Source of the DNA: Bolinopsis microptera
Lineage: Eukaryota > Ctenophora > Tentaculata > Lobata > Bolinopsidae
Assembly (NCBI RefSeq): GCF_026151205.1
Contig: NC_087082.1
Span: 7,447,908-7,511,907, forward strand
Direction of reading: 5' to 3'
DNA: 64,000 nucleotides
Made by a program: the position numbers and the translations under genes. The notes under the pieces are model-generated. The model was given only the letters and a program-made list of their open reading frames with translations, was not told the origin of the DNA and ran no database searches. This document shows, piece by piece, positions 13,301-36,450 of the stretch (within the stretch, counting starts at the first letter, position 1; the number at the start of each line of letters is the position of its first letter).

Positions 13301-16300
13301 GCACATTTCCACTTTGTGCATTCATATGGATTATATCTCGATGAACGAGACATCCTGTTTGCTATCGTGATAACATACTATCAATATAAACACACTTTAA
13401 ATATACTATGTAAACTATCTATTAAGTTAAGACATGAGAACAACACGTAGGTAAGACTCAGTGGGAAGTAATTCACATTCAATACAATTAATGAAATGGC
13501 TAGAATTTTGTTTAAAAAACCCAAAAAAACCCAAAAAAACCCAATCCCAGTATTACCTTTTCTTGGGTAGGAGTTGGGTTTTTTTGGGTTACACCCCCCC
13601 CTACTTGTAATATAGGTTAGTGACTCAGCCCCCTACTTGTACTATAGGTTAGTGACTCAGCCGCCTACTTGCACTATATGTTAGTGACTCAGCCCCCTAC
13701 TTGCACTATAGGTTAGTGACTCAGCCCCCTACTTGCACTATAGGTTAGTGACTCAGCCCCTTACTTGTACTATAGGTTAGTGACTCAGCCCCTTACTTAC
13801 ACTATAGGTTAGTGACTCAGCCCCCTACTTGTACTATAGGTTAGTGACTCAGCCCCCTACATGTACTATACACTATAGGAGTATATGTACAGGTTACTCG
13901 ATTTAAGGTTATCTGCGTCACTATATTGACTCAGCCCCCTACTTGCACTATAGGTTAGTGACTCAGCCCCCTACTTGCACTACAGGTTAGTGACTCAGCC
14001 CCCTACTTGCACTATAGGTTAGTGACTCAGCCCCCTACTTGTACTATAGGATAGTGACTCAGCCCCCTACTTGTACTATAGGTTAGTGACTCAGCCCCCT
14101 ACTTACACTATAGGTTAGTGACTCAGCCCCCTACTTCCACTACAGGTTAGTGACTCAGCCCCCTACTTTCACTATAGGTTAGTGACTCAGCCCCCTACTT
14201 GTACTATAGGATAGTGACCCAGCCCCCTACTTGTACTATAGGTTAGTGACTCAGCCCCCTACTTGCACTATAGGTTAGTGACTCAGCCCCCTACTTGCAC
14301 TACAGGTTAGTGACTCAGCCCCCTACTTGCACTATGGGTTAGTGACTCAGCCCCCTACTTGTACTATAGGATAGTGACTCAGCCCCCTACTTGTACTATA
14401 GGTTAGTGACTCAGCCCCCTACTTACACTATAGGTTAGTGACTCAGCCCCCTACTTCCACTACAGGTTAGTGACTCAGCCCCCTACTTGCACTATAGGTT
14501 AGTGACTCAGCCCCCTACTTGTACTATAGGATAGTGACCCAGCCCCCTACTTGTACTATAGGTTAGTGATTCAGCCCCCTACTTGCACTATAGGTTAGTG
14601 ACTCAGCCCCCTACTTGTACTATAGGTTAGTGACTCAGCCCCCTACTTGCACTATAGGTTAGTGACTCAGCCCCCTACTTGCACTACAGGTTAGTGATTC
14701 AGCCCCCTACTTGCACTACAGGTTAGTGACTCAGCCCCCTACTTGTACTATAGGTTAGTGACTCAGCCCCCTACTTGTACTATAGAGCTATAGGTTAGTG
14801 ACTCAGCCCCCTACTTGTACTAAAGGTTAGTGACTCAGCCCCCTACTTGCACTACAGGTTAGTGACTCAGCCCCCTACTTGTACTATAGGTTAGTGACTC
14901 AGCCCCCTACTTGTACTATAGGTTAGTGACTCAGCCCCCTACTTGTACTATAGGTTAGTGACTCAGCCCCCTACTTGTACTATAGGTTAGTGACTCAGCC
15001 CCCTACTTGTACTAAAGGTTAGGGACTCAGCCCCCTACTTGCACTACAGGTTAGTGACTCAGCCCCCTACTTGCACTATAGGTCAGTGACTCAGCCCCCT
15101 ACTTGTACTATAGGTTATTGACTCAGCCCCCTACTTGCACTATAGGTTAGTGACTCAGCCCCCTACTTGCACTATAGGATAGTGACCCAGCCCCCTACTT
15201 GTACTATAGGTTAGTGATTCAGCCCCCTACTTGCACTATAGGTTAGTGACTCAGCCCCCTACTTGTACTATAGGTTAGTGACTCAGCCCCCTACTTGCAC
15301 TATAGGTTAGTGACTCAGCCCCCTACTTGCACTACAGGTTAGTGATTCAGCCCCCTACTTGCACTACAGGTTAGTGACTCAGCCCCCTACTTGTACTATA
15401 GGTTAGTGACTCAGCCCCCTACTTGTACTATAGAGCTATAGGTTAGTGACTCAGCCCCCTACTTGTACTAAAGGTTAGTGACTCAGCCCCCTACTTGCAC
15501 TACAGGTTAGTGACTCAGCCCCCTACTTGTACTATAGGTTAGTGACTCAGCCCCCTACTTGTACTATAGGTTAGTGACTCAGCCCCCTACTTGTACTATA
15601 GGTTAGTGACTCAGCCCCCTACTTGTACTATAGGTTAGTGACTCAGCCCCCTACTTGTACTGAAGGTTAGGGACTCAGCCCCCTACTTGCACTACAGGTT
15701 AGTGACTCAGCCCCCTACTTGCACTATAGGTCAGTGACTCAGCCCCCTACTTGTACTATAGGTTATTGACTCAGCCCCCTACTTGTACTATAGGTTAGTG
15801 ACTCAGCCCCCTACTTGTACTAAAGGTTAGGGACTCAGCCCCCTACTTGTACTATAGGTTAGTGACTCAGCCCCCTACTTGTACTATAGGTTAGTGACTC
15901 AGCCCCCTACTTGCACTACAGGTTAGTGACTCAGCCCCCTACTTGTACTATAGGTTAGTGACTCAGCCCCCTACTTGTACTATAGGTTAGTGACTCAGCC
16001 CCCTACTTGTACTAAAGGTTAGTGACTCAGCCCCCTACTTGTACTATAGGTTAGTGATTCAGCCCCCTACTTGCACTATAGGTTAGTGACTCAGCCCCCT
16101 ACTTGTACTATAGGTTAGTGACTCAGCCCCCTACTTGCACTATAGGTTAGTGACTCAGCCCTCTACTTGCACTATAGGTTAGTAACTCAGCCCCCTACTT
16201 GTACTATAGGTTAGTGACTCAGCTCCCTACTTGCACTATAGGTTAGTGACTCAGCCCCCTACTTGCACTATAGGTTAGTGACTCAGCCCCCTACATGTAC

Positions 16301-16606
16301 TATACACTATAGGAGTATAGGTACAGGTTACTCGATTTAAGGTTATCTGCGTCACTATATTGCAGTATATCAGAAGCTTTGTCTTAACCGCATTAGCCCA
16401 CCTAATTAATAAACTCCCCTCAGAAACATGTAAAGGACCGCTCCTGGAGAACCATCTCTCCACTGACACTGCTTACCCCATTATCTACGGTACCAGAGTG
16501 ACAGTGACCTGTGGGGAGGGGTACTCCCTGAAGGGAGACGAGGTCATCAGCTGTAAGAGGGGTATCAACTACTCCTACTCCACTCGACCTCTCTGCTTCG
16601 ACACGC
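816..16606 (+). CDS. Secreted multidomain protein: signal peptide, 5 FTP (F5/8C-like) domains, unnamed domain, 8 sushi/CCP, 2 ephrin-receptor-like modules
   Basis: Spliced gene. Exons read: 816-873, 1268-1300, 3703-4179, 4327-4803, 4951-5427, 5575-6051, 6199-6675, 7483-7923, 8067-8252, 8578-8673, 8769-8915, 9250-9432, 9598-9777, 9947-10138, 10242-10424, 10673-10852, 11211-11390, 16424-16606, with a possible terminal exon at 16684-16757. The first exon ends in phase 1 and every internal exon is a multiple of three, so all junctions are phase 1-1, the classic arrangement for shuffled extracellular modules. With the terminal exon the product would be about 1566 residues. Known family roles suggest carbohydrate binding (FTP) and protein-protein contacts (CCP), as in innate immune or allorecognition surface proteins; that role is inference. 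The start ATG at 816 is followed by a Leu-rich signal peptide. Introns carry LINE, palindromic and TIR elements and a large minisatellite. Exon boundaries rest on GT-AG sites and frame continuity only; no transcript was available. Confidence 0.8.
1760..2760 (+). pseudogene. Dead LINE (endonuclease/reverse-transcriptase class) fragment
   Basis: Broken reading frames give successive reverse-transcriptase pieces on the plus strand: LQGDVLAPLIF (fingers), a catalytic FADD at about 1955-1966 followed at once by a stop, KTKYM, then VDDFKYLGSYV, SVLLYGTETWTL, and a C-terminal part ending RGRPH and SDRDKWREAL. These are the ordered landmarks of a LINE ORF2 from the RT core to its C terminus. Frameshifts and stops are many, so this is a relic within intron 2 of the sushi/FTP gene. 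No poly(A) or target duplication was recognised. Confidence 0.75.
3145..3565. mobile_element. Palindromic (foldback) MITE, 421 bp
   Basis: The left arm from about 3145 (ataccctccgggaatt) is repeated in inverse from the right end at 3565. The arms are about 190 bases each and nearly identical, covering gggacaccgagagctgataa, the GCCGCCAGCCAG-type core and a ctatattgtatcatgcgcac block. The centre is near 3350. This is a non-autonomous element in the intron just upstream of the first FTP exon. Its superfamily is not clear because the target duplication is not obvious. Confidence 0.75.
3577..3634. repeat. Small hairpin next to the palindrome
   Basis: 'aataccttggct' and its inverse 'agccaaggtatt' flank about 30 bases containing ctcgcccgtagc. 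It lies between the palindromic element and the first FTP exon acceptor. No function is evident. Confidence 0.5.
3703..6675 (+). CDS. Five tandem 477-bp exons, each one fucolectin/F5-8C-like (FTP) domain
   Basis: Exons 3703-4179, 4327-4803, 4951-5427, 5575-6051 and 6199-6675 start at exactly 624-bp intervals, each 477 bp, phase 1-1, split by nearly identical 147-bp introns. Each 159-residue domain has a GKT segment, an A..AVD segment, DTDNGAGWLKLEF, a hydrophobic KI(I/V)IYYLFYTNW strand, WC, a second Cys, KSCGTL, and a closing LLCNTEGDTVKLSKSTG.IAV. This follows the FTP/F5-8C fold, which in its relatives binds sugars; the fucose-binding His-Arg motif of fucolectins was not found. Copies 1 and 5 share VDMDFSS, copies 2-4 share VDKDLST. 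Copy 1 has an extra CysCys. Copy 5 has FDPGNW and CVDIHNN in place of the common variants. The 3' halves are almost invariant. No copy has a stop within the exon. Confidence 0.8.
6676..7482 (+). other. Intron between FTP 5 and the unnamed domain
   Basis: About 800 bases of AT-rich DNA with no coding signal that I can support. The open frame of FTP 5 runs on to 6722 without a conserved sequence, so this tail is treated as intron after the donor GTACTG at 6676. Confidence 0.5.
7483..7923 (+). CDS. Exon encoding an unnamed conserved extracellular domain of the sushi/FTP gene
   Basis: A single 441-bp exon, phase 1-1, begins after 'atgtcag' (GGT TGG) and ends at GAG-G|GTACAT. The 147 residues include FIYFQDPPSYNIGFC, then TLPDIDN, then KVWTFERGLNNLQLRCNGVE and a C-terminal FEDCVKKW..D...IQFVNDG...DNVSDFFR. 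I recall this pattern (W.....L.L.CNGVEV...F......C...W) from uncharacterised proteins of cnidarians and sponges, but know no family name for it. Three Cys are visible. Its place between FTP and sushi modules suggests an extracellular domain. The open frame continues past the proposed donor to a stop at 7961, so an alternative truncated end is possible. Confidence 0.65.
8067..11390 (+). CDS. Sushi (CCP) 1-7 and two ephrin-receptor-like exons
   Basis: Exons 8067-8252 (CCP1), 8578-8673 and 8769-8915 (GCC2/GCC3 or ephrin-receptor-like Cys modules), 9250-9432, 9598-9777, 9947-10138, 10242-10424, 10673-10852 and 11211-11390 (CCP2-7). Each CCP has four Cys in the order C..L......TKFPV..G..V.V.C..GY...G...ITC.......F......C. 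The Trp that normally precedes the last Cys is replaced by Phe or Tyr in every copy, so these are diverged sushi domains. The Cys modules read CEEGHYRAADMAECEKC and then CPAGTISSESGTGLCLKC, typical of the ephrin-receptor-like repeat. All donors are canonical (GTGAGA, GTAAGT, GTAAC, GTATAC, GTGAGG, GTAAAG, GTAAGT, GTACGT, GTTAGT). The last donor seeds the 32-bp minisatellite that follows. Confidence 0.85.
8265..8420. mobile_element. pogo-like MITE remnant in an intron
   Basis: Repeated 'aaaccccgatt(a)accgcgg' blocks and an inverted 'ccgcggtaaatcggggt' at the right end match the termini seen at 31806 and 36180-36292. The copy is diverged and no TA duplication could be confirmed. Confidence 0.5.
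8916..9249 (+). other. Intron with no recognised content
   Basis: Plain AT-rich intron between the second Cys module and CCP2. I see no exon, repeat or element in it. Confidence 0.5.
10490..10580 (-). mobile_element. Solo end of a Penelope-like element
   Basis: The block 'gctctttaaatgagtgggtc' and 'gtgagagtctccactcagtg' with following 'ttaaaaca' match the two ends of the Penelope-like element at 19.4 and 23.8 kb. The fragment sits in the intron between CCP5 and CCP6. Confidence 0.55.
11391..11664. repeat. 32-bp minisatellite carrying a 5' splice site, left block
   Basis: Unit: gttagtgactcagcccccta followed by cttgcactatag. It is an exact tandem copy of the last 22 bases of the CCP7 exon plus the first 10 bases of its intron, so every unit recreates CTATAG|GTTAGT. 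About 8.5 units lie here before the 1.93-kb insertion. Read in the gene's frame each unit gives ...T-I-G-stop, so use of a downstream donor would end the protein. Confidence 0.9.
12211..12645 (-). CDS. Hypothetical 144-residue acidic protein in the 1.93-kb element
   Basis: An open frame starts MLVGMGKSNRS, continues with a basic middle (KAEKLFRGKDTSIPRLLQAM) and ends with a strongly acidic stretch (DDEEEEVEDIDSSEEW). I do not recognise the family. It may be a captured or passenger coding piece, or a remnant of an element's own gene. Nothing in the neighbourhood shows that it is expressed. Confidence 0.3.
   Translation of the reverse strand: MLVGMGKSNRSLELDALGKSLIPVTVAHSRNKLVIPHLKAEKLFRGKDTSIPRLLQAMKKGVSRGRELLQEHCNFEGEAFQPSSDGTESDEAGTDDEEEEVEDIDSSEEWAKIVTVYGDALHHDTAVEVCLNGGRDRMPSQSRF
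12734..13214 (+). pseudogene. LINE reverse-transcriptase C-terminal fragment nested in the element
   Basis: Contains ESIFLYGTQTWTI, RIDGCYSRMLRMALNVDW, KIQARRMRLAGHIQRH and, after a +1/-1 frameshift near 13080, TFVDNLISDTG and the C-terminal WRHIIETR. This is the standard C-terminal region of endonuclease-RT LINEs and resembles the relic at 1760-2760. The 5' end is missing and the frame is broken. Confidence 0.75.
13602..16293. repeat. 32-bp minisatellite carrying a 5' splice site, main block
   Basis: The unit of the left block resumes at 13602 after the inserted element and runs for about 82 more copies, interrupted at 13859-13930 by a 72-base block that also follows the array at 16294-16364 (atgtactatacactatagga...). 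Variant units (ggatagtgac, ctaaaggtta, tatagagctatagg) recur at fixed spacing. The 'ggatag' variant recurs 320 bases apart and the 'tatagagctatagg' variant 660 bases apart, so higher-order duplication has occurred. Nearly all units keep the AG|GTTAGT-type donor. Confidence 0.9.
16424..16606 (+). CDS. Sushi (CCP) 8 exon of the sushi/FTP gene
   Basis: A 183-bp phase 1-1 exon between 'ctcccctcag' and the strong donor GTGAGT. It encodes a CCP with four Cys (TCKGPL, VTCGEGY, ISCKRG, RPLCF), again with Tyr where the conserved Trp should be. It lies 5.0 kb downstream of CCP7, separated by the minisatellite and its inserted element, and continues the same phase, so I assign it to the same gene. Confidence 0.75.
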
Positions 16607-16683
16607 GTGAGTATTAGGCCAGGAACCCCCCCCCCCCCCCCTCCATAGTGTAGCGCTCGTTTCTAATTTAATTGGGAAGTCAG

Positions 16684-16757
16684 TTTTACTGTCATCTTCT
16701 ACTGACTTGACACAAGGTTTATCACATTTAGGTTTATTTGTTAAGTTGTTTTTGTGA
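16684..16757 (+). CDS. Candidate terminal exon of the sushi/FTP gene
   Basis: After 'gggaagtcag' the incoming phase-1 base (C) gives LLLSSSTDLTQGLSHLGLF and, after VKLFL, a TGA at 16755. A small-residue stretch followed by a hydrophobic end recalls a GPI-anchor signal, but the upstream pyrimidine tract is poor and the piece is short. It is listed because the gene must end before the convergent gene that begins at 17092. Other ends are possible, including read-through of the CCP8 donor to the TAG at 16615. Confidence 0.3.
16733..16738 (-). promoter_or_regulatory. Candidate poly(A) signal of the minus-strand gene
   Basis: AATAAA on the minus strand about 355 bases past the proposed stop codon at 17092. 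It overlaps the candidate last exon of the convergent sushi/FTP gene, so the two transcripts may overlap at their 3' ends. Confidence 0.35.
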
Positions 16758-17091
16758 CCCCAAACGTGTAGTGAAGCCTGATGTTTCTGTGTTATTCCAT
16801 TCTGTCATCTGCTTTTAGTGTCGTTTTTTGTTCCAGTAGCTGCGAATTTGTACCCCTTTCTTGATTAATTTATCAGTTATAACCAATAATTATACAATAA
16901 TAATTCACATTTTACCATACTATATACTTTCCATCCTTTGGTTTGAACACTATTCATTTTACTTCATGTATTGAACACCGTGTAATGTGTATCTACAGTG
17001 TAAATACAAAGTTCTTTACCAGTTGTTTACTGTGTTCGTATCTTTTGTCAAAAATGTCACAATCAATCCAAATACTTACCTCAGATATTTT

Positions 17092-31723
<14,632 letters not shown>

Positions 31724-31805
31724 CTAATAACGTGAGAATGTCATGACATTTAATAAAATGTTTAGAAATTGCATAGCATATTATCGTGATTATGAAGACG
31801 GATTA

Positions 31806-32330
31806 CAGTAAAACCCTGATTTACCGCAAACCCCCGATTTACCACAAACCCCCCGATTTACGCGCGGGTATTCCATTTCCCCTGAATTTTTCTTCAAAAT
31901 TATTTTGAGAAAATTATTTTTTTAAAAAGGTTATTTTTTAGCCTGGTTGACGCTGTCTGTAGAAGGACATTTCAACGACAAGCAGGGGACGGGGAACCAA
32001 AGGTGATCTCATATCTGTCCAGTTCTGCTCATTTCTTCTTGATGTTTCAAACAGTTGTCTTGCTGATTCCAAAGTGTTGGGCAACTGAAGATGAGGATTG
32101 AGGATTTGCCGCTCTTCGACATTTGGATCACTTCTCTCTTCTGTCCAATGGTTAGACGTTTTTGATTAGTAGAAGCAGATTCTCGGTTAGATATAGTGGA
32201 ATTAGATCGCTTCATAATGTATAGACTAAAGGGATGGATTGACTTGATACATGATCCCTTGCTGTAGTGCTCAATGTATACATGAGCAAGATGCAAGCTT
32301 TGTTTTCCAAACAAAATCATGTGACCATGT
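31806..32330 (-). pseudogene. pogo/Tigger-like transposon fragment with CENP-B-type HTH
   Basis: The left end is TA-CAGTAAAACCCTGATTTACC at 31804. A minus-strand frame from about 32212 reads NQKRLTIGQKREVIQMSKSG and, one frame over, SSSVAQHFGISKTTV, together the helix-turn-helix of pogo/Tigger transposases (and CENP-B). A frameshift and stop break it. The TIR is the same as at 36180-36292. The right end was not located. Confidence 0.6.
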
Positions 32331-32572
32331 TCTCATATAACGCCTTTGCTGCTGTGATGCTTGACAGTACTCCTATGACAGGGTACCACTGTGTTTGAGA
32401 AGGGTCAGTTCATGCTACAAGGAAAACATGTGATCTGATCCAATCTGATCATACAGATGCAATTTTTATAGCTAGTGATAATTACAGATTTCGATACGAT
32501 TTGCAATGTACTGCAAAGAAAGCAAGAATTTGATTGAATTTCTAACGATGTTGATACTATTAAAGTATTAAG

Positions 32573-34086
32573 TTACTATTAAAGTATTAATCACTTTTGA
32601 GAAGTATGCTGAGGCAATTAACGAGTCATTTAGTGAGAACAAATACATAAGTTCAATAGGACAAGGTATTGTGACTCCTCTACAGAAGCCCGGTAAACCT
32701 AAAGGTCCCCTCACAAGCCTTAGACCACTTACACTGTTAAACGGATCAAGGAAGATGCTCACTCAAATTGCCTTAAAACGGGTTGAGAGTAGAATTGACA
32801 ACTACACCATGCCATGGCAGAGTGCTTACAAGAGAGGTAGGAGCTGCTCTGACATTGTGTGGGCTCAGAGAATGCTAATATCTGTTGTGATGAGGAAGAA
32901 ATGGACATTTAGCAAAATGGGTATTGATATGAGTAGAGCTTTTGATACCGTGAAAAGGGACACTATCATCAATGTTTTGAAGGATGCTGGTTGTTCGGAG
33001 GACGACATTCGCTTAGTTCAATACCTTCTATCGAATACTCTCCTTAGAGTTCGTGTTAACTCCTCACTGTCGGAAGAGTTTGAAAGTTTACTCGGAGCCT
33101 TTCAAGGTGACAGTTTATCTGGAAAGCTATTCACACTTATTCTTGCAGCAGCCTTACACCACCTCAGAGCTGTATCTGGGAGACCAAACCCACCAGTATC
33201 AGAACTAGGTTTTCCAACTGAGTGGGAATATTCAGACGATTGTGACTTTGCTGACGAGGACATCGAGAAACTGAGAATTTTCCTTCCTACAGTGAAGGAG
33301 ATTCTCAAAGACTGGAACCTCCAAGTAAATGTAAGTAAAACTGAATTCAGTACCTTCTACCTGGCGAAAAAATCTGATAAAGACACAAACGGTCAGCCAT
33401 TAGCTAATAACGAACCATGGCGAAGTAACAAGTCACTAGGTTCCTTACCCTGTACTGAGAAGGACATTCAAAGAAGGAGAATCCTAGCTGAGATTGCTTT
33501 TAAGAACTTTGGAAAAGTATGGTTGTCCGGTAAGAAAATTTCCCTTGAAAGAAAGCTGAGGTTATATGATGCTCAAGTTGTATCTGTATTGATTTACAAC
33601 TCAAATAGTTGGAGTCCTAAGAAAGCAACCATGGAGAAAATGGACACACTCCATCGTAGACACCTCAGGTCCATTTTAAACATCAAATGGCCTAAAGGTA
33701 TGATAAGCAACAAAGCATTGTATGAAAGGTGCAAAGTTGAAAAGTTATCCAAGCGTATTGAACACCAGCGGTGGAAGATGTTTGGACACATTCTCAGGAG
33801 TATGGAGAACACCCCAGCCCAAACGGCTCTCTCTTTTGCTATTGAATCAGATAATTTATTCATTGGTAGATTGGGGAGACCTAGAATGAACTTGTTATCG
33901 ATTTTAAGAAGTGATTTAAGTAGTAGAAATTTGCAAATGGACAACTTGCATGAATTGAACGAAATTAGAGATATAGCTGCATGCAACAGATGTTGGGAAA
34001 ATCTTTTTCAAGGGTACAGTTTACCGCATTAAGGTATTTTTAAGAATCATTTTTGTAAGATCCTGTTTTATAATAATAATAATAAG
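32573..34086 (+). mobile_element. LINE with intact RT to C-terminal frame, 5'-truncated
   Basis: One frame stays open from about 32573 to the stop at 34032. It has VTPLQKPGKPKGP, LRPLTLLN, MGIDMSRAFDTVKRD (motif A), LGAFQGDSLSGKLF (motif B), EYSDDCDF (motif C), NVSKTEF, then the C-terminal SVLIYNSNSWSPKK, HRRHLRSILN and RWKMFGHILRS. No ATG marks the 5' end, so the element is 5'-truncated. A (AAT)n tail at 34070-34085 ends it. The catalytic Asp pair is intact, so decay after insertion has been slight. Confidence 0.8.
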
Positions 34087-35222
34087 TTGGGCCTATATTA
34101 TTTAGTATCTTCATAAATGACATCATTTATGCCTGTAACCTATCTAAGCCCTTTCTATTTGCAGATGATGGTGCACTATTCTTTGATCAAACCTGCAGAA
34201 GCACATTTATAAACATGAAAATAGAACTTATGACAATCTTTAAATGGCTCAGTGTTAATAAATTATCACTCAATGAAAAGAAGACTGAATTCCTATTTTA
34301 TTTATTACTCATTATGTTTACATACTATATCCTTATGTCCCTAGAAGGGTGTTCTGCTAACAGTTTTCGACTGACTTGAATGTCCTGCACAGCAGATTGA
34401 AGCTTCTTAAATTATTTTTATTCTTATTGTATTGCTGTGTAAATTTGATTCTAATTCTAATTCTAATTCTAATTCCTATTGTTTGATTCTGTTGACCAAC
34501 ATGATGAAATAACCATTGATTGTAATGAGGTAACTTTCACAATCAAGGAGTGCAAAGAGACAAAATATCTTGGCCTCATTCTAGATAGTAAATTAAACTT
34601 CAAAAGCCATGTAGATTATATTATTAGGAAGGTCATGAAGAGAATTGGTGCCATGTATAGAAGTAAAGCACTGCTACCCATTAAATATAGGAAAATGTTT
34701 GCCAATGCACTCATGTTGCCACAATTCGATTATTTAGACACGATCTATTGTAGAGCTGGCAAGACAAAACTTGCTGAACTTGACACTCTGTACAAAAAGG
34801 TAGCCAAAATAGCTCTCAACGTTCCAAAAACAGAGAGCAGCCTTAATGTTTATAGAGACATGAAATGGTTACCACTCCATCTTAGACGACAACTCCATCT
34901 GTCAAATTATATGTTTAGAATCATCCATGACAATTGTCCTACAAACTTTATGAACAAATTTAGTTACATATCAGGAGGTAGTAGGAGCGGCGAAAGCTGC
35001 AACCTTTATGTCAATAGATCAACATCACATAAAAACTTTCAATACTTGGGGGCAAAATGTTGGAATAATGTTCCAACAGATCTACGAAATCTGCCCGATG
35101 TTAAAAGCTTTAGTGATTCGTATAAGAAACAGCTACTATCATCTATAACAACAGACCCTAATTATACCGTCGACAATTCATATGACAAATTTTACACTGC
35201 AATCATAGTCGCCGATAACTAA
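34087..35222 (+). pseudogene. CR1/L2-like LINE ORF2 fragment interrupted by a 173-bp insertion
   Basis: Starts mid-domain at GPILFSIFINDII directly after the (AAT)n tail of the previous LINE, continues with FLFADDGALF (motif C) and LSLNEKKTEFLF, is interrupted at 34298-34470, and resumes DSVDQHDEIT, KETKYLGLILDSKLNF, MLPQFDYLDTIYC and WNNVPTDLRNLPDVKSFSDS to a stop at 35222. The C-terminal RT part is full-length for the family. The frame is intact on either side of the insertion. Confidence 0.8.
34298..34470 (+). mobile_element. 173-bp insertion with (ATTCTA)n tail and 10-bp target duplication
   Basis: AATTCCTATT is present at 34288-34297 and 34471-34480. The insert ends in a repeated 'ttctaa' tail, as in L2/CR1-type LINE or SINE copies. 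It disrupts the coding frame of the LINE at 34087-35222. Confidence 0.75.
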
Positions 35223-36179
35223 GTAACTTCTAATTCTTTTAAATCTGAGGCATTTTTTTTACCACCTTACCATTCTGATTGATTTTGCACATGACTGACA
35301 TGTTTTAACTGGAGAAGGGGTTCCCACAGTGGTAGTTTTATAAACCACTTTTAATTTATTGACCTATTATACTTAGTGGTAGTTTTATAGACCACATTTA
35401 ATTTATTAACTTATCATACTTAGTATTTTTTTTTGGTGACTGTATCACCCAGTTTTAACATTTGATAATTGTACAGTTTATTGACGACACATTGACTGAA
35501 TGTTATTTTATATTCTAATTTATATTCTAGATATTTTATTTATTTTACAACAGACGACAACTTCCTGTTTTTTCTTCTATATTAGTTACTCATATCTCTT
35601 GTACAGACTTTTTTACAAGGACATTGACAAATGATACTCACATTAGGCATTCATAATTGCATCTAAATTATTTCACTTGCATTAGGCTTAGAAATTTATT
35701 CTCTGGTCAACAGATTTCAAATGTTTAATTAATTTGTAGTATGACAGTAAGGTATATAAGAAGTTATTTAATTTTGCTTGGGCTATTATATTGACTAGGT
35801 ATTGAGGTTTAATGATGATATGGGATTTGAATTCTATATAAATTTACACTATGTGGTTGGGGCATTTTGCATAGTAAATATGGTTACTACTCATATATAT
35901 CATATTATTTGATTGGTATTCGATTTCTGATTATTTCTCTAGGAATATGATTATTATATCTCAATTTGGCTTTAGGTAGGGTGCCCCGCTAAAAGAACTG
36001 GATTCTTCCAGGAAGCATCCCGTGCACAGAGCTTGGTCTACATATATATTAAATTATTAACCATTCATTCTGTATGTGCACGAAAATTTATTTCAATCAA
36101 AGTTACTGAGTACAATCGTAAGACTACAGAAATATCCCCTCAATGGATTAAACGCTTTTCCCACCCTTTTTTGGCCAAT
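35223..36179. other. Intergenic stretch after the LINE
   Basis: Probably includes the LINE 3' UTR. A 60-base direct duplication (agtggtagttttata.accac) occurs at 35329-35421. No other feature was found. Confidence 0.5.
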
Positions 36180-36292
36180 TTTGGACCCCAAAACCGAAAC
36201 CCTGATTTACCACAAACCCTGATTTACCACAAACCCTGATTTACCACAGGTTTTAGCATTCCCCAAACCCGCGGTAAATCAGGGTTTTACTG
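36180..36292. mobile_element. pogo-like terminal fragment
   Basis: Three tandem 'aaaccctgatttaccac' units and the inverse 'gcggtaaatcagggttttac' ending at 36292, followed by TA. Same family as 31806 and 8265-8420. No coding region. Confidence 0.65.
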
Positions 36293-36450
36293 TATCATAG
36301 TAAATAATATCAAAATACTAGTGTTAATTCATTCTACTCAGACTGGCACTTACTCGACTCTTATATTTAAGACAGTATACTCCTCCTCAGACATAAATTA
36401 AAGTAGAGGAAAGTACCTTCACTCCCATATTTTTCTTAACTTTTGGTGGA

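Larger units (their letters stand above)
11671..13601. mobile_element. 1.93-kb DNA transposon with hairpin TIRs inside the minisatellite
   Basis: The ends are ggggggggtgtaaccc at 11671 and its perfect inverse ending at 13601. Just inside each end a second inverted pair (aacccaaaaaaacccaa ... ttgggtttttttgggtt) forms a terminal hairpin of about 70 bases. TACTTG is present on both sides (11665-11670 and 13602-13607) and reads as a 6-bp target duplication, although TACTTG is also part of the minisatellite unit, so the true duplication could be shorter or longer. No transposase is recognisable. The interior holds an acidic minus-strand frame and a LINE 3' end. I cannot name the superfamily. Confidence 0.75.

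Noticed and set aside
12889-13450. Short frames around the nested LINE
   Set aside because: Either antisense to the RT fragment or its frameshifted continuation, already covered.
11391-16293. 32-bp direct repeats resembling a CRISPR array
   Set aside because: Units are head-to-tail without spacers, lie in an intron of an animal gene, and derive from an exon-intron junction.
33102-33986. Antisense frames over the LINE RT
   Set aside because: Opposite strand of an intact RT frame with conserved motifs.
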